A DNA stretch of 5,931 nt from CAZQYC01 sp043746555 (GTDB lineage: Bacteria > Pseudomonadota > Gammaproteobacteria > Steroidobacterales > Steroidobacteraceae). The position numbers were made by a program, and so were the translations under genes. Below the pieces are notes generated by a model, which was given only the letters and a program-made list of their open reading frames with translations, did not search any database and was not told the origin of the DNA. The DNA is taken from assembly GCA_043746555.1 (NCBI GenBank), contig JAYTQU010000401.1, positions 1-5,931 of the forward strand, read 5' to 3'. Shown piece after piece: positions 1-5,493 of the stretch. The number at the start of each line of letters is the position of its first letter. Position 1 is the first letter of the stretch.

Positions 1-68
1 TGCATGCCGCCAATCGCAACGATCGTCGCGATTGAGACAAGTCTTGCAGTAAGCGTGAGGAATTTCAT
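1..68 (-). CDS. N-terminal fragment of an exported or membrane protein (partial)
   Basis: Only the first 22 codons are in the window; the gene runs off the left edge. The reading begins with ATG at 68-66 and gives MKFLTLTARLVSIATIVAIG followed by Gly-Met. This has the shape of a Sec signal peptide or signal anchor: a Lys at position 2, an Arg at position 9, then a hydrophobic run of about 12 residues. GAGA lies about nine bases upstream and could serve as a weak ribosome site. The gene follows tesB on the same strand after a 57-base gap, so the two may be co-transcribed. The function cannot be told from this fragment. The reading is short, so it may be a chance frame; the signal-like composition and placement are the only support. 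Confidence 0.4.
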   Translation of the reverse strand, partial: MKFLTLTARLVSIATIVAIGGM

Positions 69-126
69 AGTGAGTGTTCTCGGTGAAGCGGCGGAGTCAG
101 CAATCTACGGATGGAGCGAGCAGGGG

Positions 127-1017
127 TCAAGCATGCGACGCCTGAGGTTTAGCAATTGGGCGAATGAGTCCTTCCTGCGCCACGGATGCGACCAGTCGAC
201 GCTGTCGATCGAAGATCTGACCGCGCGACAAGCCTCGCGCGCCACCGGCGAACGGGCTCACCGCATCCACCAACAACCACTCATCGGCTCGACAAGGACG
301 GTGAAACCACATTGCGTGATCCAAGCTCGCGCTCATCACTCGTGCGGCCCACAGCGAAGTGGCGTGTTTCAGCATCGTTGTCGACGTGAGAAAGTAATCC
401 GATAAGTAGGCGAGGGTGGAGGTTTGCGTGAGTGCATCGTCGGGCAACGGTTGACAGGCTTTGATCCAATAGCGACCTCGGGGTTGCTCGGATTTTTGCA
501 AAAAGAAATTTTCGGGGTGTATTGGCCGAATTTCGACCAGCCGCGACGTGGATAATGCGCGCGCCGCATTGGGCGGCATCATATCGGCAAATTTGGCGGC
601 CAACTCGCCAATGCTTTGCACCTGTTCGGGATCGGGAACCTCGTCTTCGAGATCGATGCTGTGTTCGTGTCCGGGCTCTTCGCGTTGAAACGATACTTCC
701 ATGGTGAAGATAGTGCGACCTTTCTGTCGCGCGACCACACGGCGCGTGGAAAAACTCCCGCCGTCGCGCGTCGGTTCGATGTCGTAAATCACCGGCGTGT
801 CACTCGCACCGGCCAAAAGAAAGTAGGCGTGCAGTGAATGCGGTTTGCGATCCTCGACCGTAAGCGTTGCGGCCTTCAATCCTTGTCCGAGCATTTGTCC
901 GCCGAACAGTGCGTTCACGTGGTTGGGTTGATTCGCGGTGCTGCGAAACAGATTCACGTCGAGCCGTTCAAGGTCGAGCAGGTCTTTGATGTCGAATGTG
1001 GTTTTGGTGGTCGTCAT
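127..1017 (-). CDS. tesB: Acyl-CoA thioesterase II (TesB)
   Basis: This 296-residue protein is a double-hotdog acyl-CoA thioesterase of the TesB family, which hydrolyses medium- and long-chain acyl-CoA to free fatty acid and CoA in the cytoplasm. Family marks are LFGGQMLGQGL near residues 37-47, HSLHAYFLLAG at 60-70, RDGGSFSTRRV at 84-94, LDHAMWFHRP at 232-241 and ASVAQEGLIRP at 277-287. By comparison with the E. coli enzyme (Asp204, Thr228, Gln278), the catalytic triad is Asp207, Ser231 and Gln281. Ser replaces Thr, as in many relatives. Length is normal for the family and no lesion is seen. The ATG at 1017-1015 fits the expected N-terminus; only a weak AGG seven or so bases upstream is visible. 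The gene is divergent from cysS with 136 bases between them. It has no visible link to the catabolic genes further right. Confidence 0.96.
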   Translation of the reverse strand: MTTTKTTFDIKDLLDLERLDVNLFRSTANQPNHVNALFGGQMLGQGLKAATLTVEDRKPHSLHAYFLLAGASDTPVIYDIEPTRDGGSFSTRRVVARQKGRTIFTMEVSFQREEPGHEHSIDLEDEVPDPEQVQSIGELAAKFADMMPPNAARALSTSRLVEIRPIHPENFFLQKSEQPRGRYWIKACQPLPDDALTQTSTLAYLSDYFLTSTTMLKHATSLWAARVMSASLDHAMWFHRPCRADEWLLVDAVSPFAGGARGLSRGQIFDRQRRLVASVAQEGLIRPIAKPQASHA

Positions 1018-1153
1018 GAGTCAGCCTGAGCTATCGTGAATAATGGCCCATACGTTACCATGCGCACCCGGTTTCCACCCCTGATCCCAGTTACCGACCT
1101 CAATCAAGCAATGAATCAAGAAATTCTACGGACGAATAACGGCGAGTCGCGCG

Positions 1154-2563
1154 ATGTTGCAAATTCATAATTCGCTCACCGGAAAAAAAGAAGTTTTTAA
1201 ACCGATCAAGCCCGGCCATGTCGGTATGTATGTGTGCGGCGATACCGTATACGACTTCTGCCACATCGGTCATGCGCGTTCCAAAGTGGCTTTTGATATC
1301 GTGCGCCGCTATCTGCACTTCAGCGGTTATGACGTCCACTTCGTCCGCAACATCACCGACATTGACGACCGCATCATCGCCCGCGCCAACGAGAATCACG
1401 AACCGTTCAATGCGTTGACCGCGCGCTTCATCAAAGCGATGCACGAAGACTACGCGCGCATCGGACTCTTGCCGCCGGATGATGAACCGTGCGCAACTGA
1501 GCACATACCAGGCATCATCGAGATCGCAGAGCAGCTAATCGAAAAAGGTTATGCGTATGTCGCGAGCAATGGCGACGTCATGTATTCGGTGAGCAAGTTT
1601 CCGCAATACGGAAAACTATCGGGCCGCAAGCTGGAAGACTTACGCGCTGGGGCGCGTGTCGAGATCGACGAGGCCAAGCGTGATCCGCTCGACTTTGTGC
1701 TTTGGAAGAGTGCGAAGCCGGGCGAACCAAAATGGCCGTCGCCGTGGGGCGAAGGTCGTCCGGGTTGGCATATCGAATGCTCGGCGATGTCGCAAGCATT
1801 GCTCGGCACGCATTTCGATATTCACGGCGGCGGTATGGATTTGAAATTTCCGCATCACGAAAACGAGATCGCGCAAACCTGCGCGGCGAGCGGCGATGTG
1901 TTCGCCAATATCTGGATGCACAACGGTTTCGTCAACGTCGACAACGAGAAGATGTCGAAATCGCTCGGTAACTTTTTCACTATTCGCGAAATGTTGGACT
2001 CCGGCTATGTCCGCGATCCGGAAGTGCTGCGATATTTTTTCGCGAGCAGCCACTATCGCGGTCCGATCAATTATTCGCTGGTGCAAATCGATCAAGCCGA
2101 TACGGCGTTGGAGCGCTTGTACATTGCGCTACGCGGAGTAACTCCGGCCAAGACCGTAACCAAAACGGACGCCACCACGCGATTCATTGCCGCAATGGAC
2201 GATGATTTCAATACGCCGGAGGCGCTTGCCGAACTGCAAGGACTCGCGAAGCAGATCAATATAGCCAAATCGGCTGGCGATCAAAGCAAAGCAAGTGCAT
2301 TGGCGGCGGAGCTGAAATCGCTGGCTGGCGTGATTGGAGTGCTGCAAATGGATGCGGAGATACTCCTGCGCAAATCGGTCCGCAAAGAGTCCGGTGCAAC
2401 CGATGCGTTAGCCGATACCGATATCGATGCGCTCGTTGCGAAACGCATCGCCGCCCGCAAAGCGAAAAATTTCGATGAGTCCGACCGCATTCGCGATGAA
2501 CTGGTTGCGAGTGGCGTGATTCTCGAAGATGGTCCGCAAGGAACGACCTGGCGGAGAAAGTAG
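1154..2563 (+). CDS. cysS: Cysteinyl-tRNA synthetase
   Basis: This 469-residue class I aminoacyl-tRNA synthetase charges tRNA-Cys with cysteine in the cytoplasm and is essential. The HIGH motif is at residues 37-40 and KMSKS at 266-270. The zinc site that selects cysteine is complete: Cys28, Cys209, His234 and Glu238, the same numbers as in E. coli CysS (461 residues). Other family marks are YVCGDTVYD at 26-34, RNITDIDD at 65-72 and GWHIECSAMS at 204-213. A DALR-type helical region starts around MDDDFNTPEAL at 348-358, and a typical C-terminal tail KAKNFDESDRIRDEL runs 436-450. The ATG at 1154 gives the conserved start. There is no strong Shine-Dalgarno sequence, only GGCGAG 8-13 bases upstream. 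No in-frame start lies further upstream that would fit better. The gene ends 14 bases before the stop of the convergent broken hicA. Confidence 0.99.
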   Translation: MLQIHNSLTGKKEVFKPIKPGHVGMYVCGDTVYDFCHIGHARSKVAFDIVRRYLHFSGYDVHFVRNITDIDDRIIARANENHEPFNALTARFIKAMHEDYARIGLLPPDDEPCATEHIPGIIEIAEQLIEKGYAYVASNGDVMYSVSKFPQYGKLSGRKLEDLRAGARVEIDEAKRDPLDFVLWKSAKPGEPKWPSPWGEGRPGWHIECSAMSQALLGTHFDIHGGGMDLKFPHHENEIAQTCAASGDVFANIWMHNGFVNVDNEKMSKSLGNFFTIREMLDSGYVRDPEVLRYFFASSHYRGPINYSLVQIDQADTALERLYIALRGVTPAKTVTKTDATTRFIAAMDDDFNTPEALAELQGLAKQINIAKSAGDQSKASALAAELKSLAGVIGVLQMDAEILLRKSVRKESGATDALADTDIDALVAKRIAARKAKNFDESDRIRDELVASGVILEDGPQGTTWRRK

Positions 2564-2577
2564 TTGCGTAGTCCGAG

Positions 2578-2809
2578 CTATGTCTTTTCGTAACGCCGCA
2601 AAAAATCTTCTCGCGCAATTCCAGCGTGGCTGCAGACGGCGCGAAGCGTCGAACCCTTGAGCGTCAAATGATTTGGCAGAGTGAGTGACGGAGCCATCGG
2701 CATTCGAGCGATGCATTGCGATGTGTTCCCGTTCGCGTACTATTTTGAATCCAAGCAATTCGAGCGTACGAATTACACGCCGCTTTGGCGCGTAAATTGG
2801 AAATTTCAT
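2578..2809 (-). pseudogene. hicA: HicA-type mRNA interferase toxin, frameshifted
   Basis: HicA toxins are small double-stranded-RNA-binding-fold ribonucleases that cut mRNA until neutralised by HicB. The first 41 codons from ATG 2809 read MKFPIYAPKRRVIRTLELLG then FKIVREREHIAMHR..ADGSV, the typical HicA N-terminus with catalytic His29. After codon 41 (GTC, 2689-2687) the frame is wrong. Skipping the single base at 2686 restores the rest of the family pattern: LTLPNHLTLKGSTLRAVCSH, then AGIAREDFLRRYEKT and a TAG at 2580-2578. Repaired length is about 76-78 residues, normal for HicA. Without repair the frame runs on into the antisense of cysS for 133 codons. The start overlaps the hicB stop as ATGA, so the pair was translationally coupled. 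The toxin is presumably inactive unless ribosomes shift frame or the base call is wrong. Confidence 0.87.
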
Positions 2810-3093
2810 CCGACGGCCAGATTACCTTCGGCGACATAAGCGGCCTCAACATCGTCTGCTTCATCGAACGCATCGCCGCCCAAGGTTTCGATGTGAAACT
2901 TAGTCGCTGATTTCGCATCGGCTAACGTCTGGTCGTAAGTGTCGCCTTGTCCAAGGGCGACGCCTTTCAAGCCCAACGGATACGCGATATATCCGTCGGA
3001 ATGCTTCTCGACAATGAATTTGAGAGGTACGCATGAAATGAACTTAACGTACGGGCTGCAACCGACGGATGGTTCTCGGAAAAGTTGTTTCAA
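2806..3093 (-). CDS. hicB: HicB-family antitoxin, start uncertain
   Basis: HicB proteins carry a partial RNase-H-like domain that binds and inhibits HicA; many also repress their own operon. The domain is clear from LKFIVEKHSDGYIAYPLGLK (residues 24-43 of this reading), followed by GVALGQGDTYDQTLADAKSA and an acidic C-terminal tail. No separate DNA-binding domain is visible. The stop overlaps the hicA start by four bases (ATGA). The start is a problem: the only in-frame start codon is TTG at 3093-3091, which overlaps the galD stop (TTGA) and adds about 20 atypical residues. A better-placed ATG at 3034-3032 would give Met-Arg-Thr-Leu-Lys-Phe, but it is one base out of frame (an excess base within 3025-3028). 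So hicB is either expressed from the TTG by coupling to galD, or is damaged at its start. The family call is firm; expression is not. Confidence 0.82.
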   Translation of the reverse strand: MKQLFREPSVGCSPYVKFISCVPLKFIVEKHSDGYIAYPLGLKGVALGQGDTYDQTLADAKSATKFHIETLGGDAFDEADDVEAAYVAEGNLAVG

Positions 3094-4184
3094 ATCGAAC
3101 TGGGTACAAACACTTTGCCTTCCATCAATGCACGTGCTGTGCGGACGATTCCGGAACGACCGACTTTGAAATCGGTTCCAGTGCCCGACACTTCGAGGCT
3201 CACGAGAAATTCGCCGGTGGGATGCTCGACCGACATGAGCAATGGCGAGCCGATTGGTATCTTATCTATGGCTTGGGCAATGCCTTGTGCGACCGAGCCG
3301 GGCACGGCGCATGCAGTGGCGACGCTCACTGCGCCGAGCACGCCGATTGCCGTGTGGCACTTGTGTGGAATAAACGTGCGTGTGCTGACGTGTCCACCCG
3401 CAATCGGCGGCGCGATCAAACTCATTTTCGGCACCACTTTCTCGCGCACATCGCCAAGGCCCATCAATTCACCCGCAGTCCATCGAATGACTTCTAACCG
3501 CTTTCGAAACTCTTTGTCGTTCTCCAATTCCTTCGGCGATTCGTATCCTGTTTTACCGAGCGACGCAGCCGGGATCACAACCACCGGCATGCCGTTGTCG
3601 ATGCAGGTGACCTCAATGCCCTCGATGACATCGCGCGCATTTCCAGTCGGCAACATTGACTCACACACTGATCCCGCCGTGTCGAGAAAATCGACATTGA
3701 TAGGCGCTGCCGTTCCCGGTACTCCGGCAATCGCAGTGTTGCCGTCGTAGCGTACGATGCCGCCGGGTGTTTCAACCGATGCGATGGCAAGATTGCCGGT
3801 GTTGACCATGTAGATCGAAACTTTGGTGATTGGGTCGTTTGCTTTCACCAAACCTCTTTCGATGGCGAAAGGCGCAACGCCTGCAAGCATGTTGCCGCAA
3901 TTCGGACTGACATCGACGATGGCTTTGTCGACGACGACTTGTGCAAACAAATAATCGACATCGACATTGGGCCTTGACGATTTCGAGACAATCGCCACCT
4001 TGCTGGTGAGCGCATCCGCGCCGCCGATGCCATCGATTTGGCGCGCATCGGGCGAACCCAGCGCAGCAAGCAAAACACGATTGCGTCGTGTCTCGTCGCT
4101 CGGCAAGTCGGTCGCGAGAAAAAACGGACCTTTCGATGTGCCGCCGCGCATGAGTGTGCACGGAATGGCTATTTGCTTTGTCAT
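3090..4184 (-). CDS. galD: 4-oxalomesaconate tautomerase (GalD-like, PrpF family)
   Basis: This 364-residue PrpF-family isomerase has two diaminopimelate-epimerase-like halves. GalD interconverts keto and enol forms of 4-oxalomesaconate in gallate/protocatechuate 4,5-cleavage catabolism; the related LigU shifts the double bond, and PrpF isomerises methylaconitate. The N-terminal signature MRGGTSKGPFF is at residues 12-22, GIGGADALTSKVA at 52-64, SPNCGNMLAGVAPFAIE at 93-109 and TGNLAIA at 129-135. Lys62 and Cys96 are 34 residues apart, the same spacing as the active-site Lys66/Cys100 of LigU, so they are the likely catalytic pair. The length is close to GalD (about 361) and shorter than PrpF (about 390). 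It starts 5 bases after the aldolase stop. That pairing argues for the aromatic-acid role rather than the methylcitrate cycle. GalD against LigU activity cannot be settled from sequence alone. The only ribosome-site-like bases (GGA) lie within the aldolase's last codons. Confidence 0.88.
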   Translation of the reverse strand: MTKQIAIPCTLMRGGTSKGPFFLATDLPSDETRRNRVLLAALGSPDARQIDGIGGADALTSKVAIVSKSSRPNVDVDYLFAQVVVDKAIVDVSPNCGNMLAGVAPFAIERGLVKANDPITKVSIYMVNTGNLAIASVETPGGIVRYDGNTAIAGVPGTAAPINVDFLDTAGSVCESMLPTGNARDVIEGIEVTCIDNGMPVVVIPAASLGKTGYESPKELENDKEFRKRLEVIRWTAGELMGLGDVREKVVPKMSLIAPPIAGGHVSTRTFIPHKCHTAIGVLGAVSVATACAVPGSVAQGIAQAIDKIPIGSPLLMSVEHPTGEFLVSLEVSGTGTDFKVGRSGIVRTARALMEGKVFVPSSI

Positions 4185-4189
4185 GAATG

Positions 4190-4867
4190 TTATTTATATT
4201 CCAAGCCGAGTTTAGCTAGCGGTTCGCGAAATTTGTACAGGTCCATGCCCAATTCGCCGCTGGCCAAGCGTTTGCGTTTTTCTTCTTCATTCGCTACCCG
4301 CTTTGCGGCCGCTGCGGCGACTTTGACTGCATCCGCACGTGCTACAACAACAACACCATCGTCGTCGGCGACGATGACGTCGCCCGGCTGGATACTTTGA
4401 TTCGCGCAAATGATTGGTACGTTGACCGATCCTAGGCTCGCTTTGATTGTGCCCTGCGCGCAGATGCACTTGCTCCACACAGGAAAGCGCATGTCGGTGA
4501 GCGTCGCGACGTCGCGTACGCCGGCATCGATGATGAGGCCTTTTACGCCGTGCGCTTGCAACGACGTCGCCAACAAATCGCCAAAGTATCCGTCGTTACA
4601 TGACGAGGTCGGCGCGACAACGAGAATGTCGCCGCTCTTCACCACTTCGACCGCCGCATGAATCATCCAGTTATCGCCGGGAGGAACGCACACCGTCACC
4701 GCCGAACCGGCAATCGACGCGCGCGCATAAATTGGACGCAGGTAATGCGCGAGCAAACCGGTGCGCCCCTGCGCTTCATGGACGGTCGCAACGCCATAAG
4801 TGGCTAGTGCTTCGATCGCCGCAGTCGGCGCGCGTTCGATGTTTCGAATCACAACGTGTCTATTCAT
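4190..4867 (-). CDS. galC: 4-carboxy-4-hydroxy-2-oxoadipate aldolase / oxaloacetate decarboxylase
   Basis: This 225-residue RraA-like class II aldolase (also named LigK or ProA) splits 4-carboxy-4-hydroxy-2-oxoadipate into pyruvate and oxaloacetate, the last step of the 4,5-cleavage pathway; many members also decarboxylate oxaloacetate. Visible marks are TVHEAQGRTGLL at 28-39, PPGDNWMIHAAVE at 62-74, GYFGDLLATSLQAHG at 93-107, GLIIDAGVRD at 110-119 and VIVADDDGVVVV at 164-175. Against the Pseudomonas putida enzyme (recalled residues Asp102, Arg123, Asp124, Glu199) the equivalents are Asp97, Arg118, Asp119 and Glu194, a constant offset of five. The metal and substrate site therefore looks whole. 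Length is normal. It is the first gene of the minus-strand run, with galD 5 bases downstream. It has its own promoter-like TATAAT about 45 bases upstream, overlapped by a palindrome (see 4902-4917). Confidence 0.93.
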   Translation of the reverse strand: MNRHVVIRNIERAPTAAIEALATYGVATVHEAQGRTGLLAHYLRPIYARASIAGSAVTVCVPPGDNWMIHAAVEVVKSGDILVVAPTSSCNDGYFGDLLATSLQAHGVKGLIIDAGVRDVATLTDMRFPVWSKCICAQGTIKASLGSVNVPIICANQSIQPGDVIVADDDGVVVVARADAVKVAAAAAKRVANEEEKRKRLASGELGMDLYKFREPLAKLGLEYK

Positions 4868-4901
4868 GAGCTTGTACTTAACCGTCTTGCGTCAGGAGCT
4901 A

Positions 4902-4913
4902 ATTGTCGACGAT
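4902..4913. promoter_or_regulatory. Operator-like palindrome at the aldolase transcription start
   Basis: ATTGTCGACGAT is a 12-base near-perfect palindrome (10 of 12 positions symmetric) centred on GTCGAC. Its TTGT-two bases-ACGA form resembles sites of FadR/VanR-type GntR regulators, such as ATTGTATACAAT. It overlaps the downstream end of the TATAAT box and would cover the expected transcription start of the aldolase gene, the usual place for a repressor. The core TCGACGA recurs 12 bases away at 4918-4924, on the other side of the -10 box. That a regulator binds here is inferred; no regulator gene lies in the window. Confidence 0.4.
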
Positions 4914-4917
4914 TATA
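4912..4917 (-). promoter_or_regulatory. -10 box (TATAAT) for the aldolase-tautomerase genes
   Basis: The minus strand reads a perfect TATAAT from 4917 to 4912, 44 bases before the aldolase ATG. That predicts a start near 4905 and a leader of about 38 bases. No good -35 hexamer sits 16-18 bases upstream (TGTCGC or CTGTCG there). Instead that position holds the right half of the 4928-4940 palindrome, which suggests an activator-dependent or weak sigma-70 promoter. Confidence 0.5.
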
Positions 4918-4927
4918 TCGACGAGTA

Positions 4928-4940
4928 TGTCGCGGCGACA
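4928..4940. promoter_or_regulatory. Perfect 13-bp palindrome in the divergent control region
   Basis: TGTCGCGGCGACA is an exact inverted repeat: two 6-base arms around a single G. It sits where the -35 element of the aldolase promoter should be, 15 bases beyond the first palindrome. It shares the TGTCG start with that site. It may be a second regulator site, but its role is inferred from position only. Confidence 0.35.
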
Positions 4941-4945
4941 GATTA

Positions 4946-5000
4946 ACGACTGGGCGACTACTGAGCGACTACTGGGTGACTACTGGGTGACGGCGGGGCG
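4946..5000. repeat. Five 11-bp tandem repeats
   Basis: Five consecutive 11-base units fill this stretch: ACGACTGGGCG, ACTACTGAGCG, ACTACTGGGTG, ACTACTGGGTG and ACGGCGGGGCG. Units 3 and 4 are identical; the outer units are more diverged, as expected for an array growing in the middle. The array ends six bases before the ATG at 5007, so it lies in the control region or leader of the oxidoreductase remnant and about 80 bases upstream of the aldolase gene. The period is close to one DNA helical turn. It could be a set of phased protein sites or simply a slippage product. Confidence 0.75.
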
Positions 5001-5006
5001 AAGATC

Positions 5007-5493
5007 ATGCAATCAAACAGCAAAAAGATACATCGAATTGCCTTCATCGGTTTTGGCGATGCTGGTGCAATCCTAGCCCGATCTCGCTAAGCAAGGCTGC
5101 GATGTTGCAGCGTATGACATACTCTACGAAACCGTTGTCGCACGCGCCGCGTTGACCACGAAAGCAATTGCGGTCGATGTGCGGATCTGCCCAAACCTTG
5201 CGGAAGCAGTCCGGGATGCAGAGCTGATCGTGGAAGCGGCCGTGATGGCACCGGTGCCGCCACGGCGATTGAGAGTGCCGATGTTGCTCGGTGGCGCACA
5301 TGCGCGAGAGTTGCCAAGTCGGTTGCAGGTAGTGGGAATGAATGCTAAATCGATATCTGAACAAGTGGGTGTGGCGTCGGCAATCAAGATGTCTCGCAGC
5401 ATCATGATCAAGGGTTTGGAAGCGCTCGCTATTGAGTGGTTATTTACCGTGCTTCGCTATCAAGCCGAAGACGCGGTGCTCGCGTCGTTTTAG
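5007..5493 (+). pseudogene. Remnant of a 6-phosphogluconate-dehydrogenase-like NAD(P) oxidoreductase with DUF1932
   Basis: The intact family reduces or oxidises a small acid with NAD(P); its exact substrate here is unknown. From ATG 5007 the frame reads HRIAFIGFGDAGAILAR, a Rossmann start with GFGDAG at residues 15-20, then stops at TAA 5088-5090. Moving to the frame containing GCT 5086 continues the domain: LAKQGCDVAAYDILYET and onward to AVRDAELIV. There the text jumps straight to EAAVMAPVPPRRLRVPMLLG (from about 5230). The roughly 60 residues normally between, with the substrate-binding DxNSxxP-like segment, are absent. The DUF1932 part follows, with SAIKMSRSIMIKGLEALAIE, which holds the conserved Lys. 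A TAG at 5491 cuts off the usual C-terminal tail after VLASF. About 161 codons remain of about 300. It is divergent from the aldolase gene, as if once part of the same catabolic cluster. Confidence 0.85.

Noticed and set aside
1018..1153. Sigma-70 promoters for tesB and cysS in the divergent gap
   Set aside because: Only weak partial matches to -35 and -10 elements were found at sensible spacing on either strand, so no box is annotated.
1100..1504. 134-codon minus-strand frame opposite the cysS start
   Set aside because: It is a shadow of cysS on the other strand, without recognisable motifs.
2408..2809. 133-codon minus-strand open frame as an intact novel gene
   Set aside because: Only the first 41 codons match HicA; the rest is out-of-frame HicA sequence and then the antisense of cysS.
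3085..3750. 221-codon plus-strand open frame
   Set aside because: It is antisense to galD, whose motifs and length are clear; the plus reading shows no domain.
4357..4376. Perfect 8-base inverted repeat with a 4-base loop, hairpin-like
   Set aside because: It lies inside the aldolase gene over the conserved Ala-Asp-Asp-Asp-Gly segment, so protein coding explains the GTCG/CGAC runs; there is no T-tract for a terminator.
5152..5493. 113-codon plus-strand frame as an intact small DUF1932 protein
   Set aside because: It begins with a TTG inside the Rossmann domain, and matching sequence continues upstream to 5086 and in another frame to 5007, so it is the tail of a broken gene.
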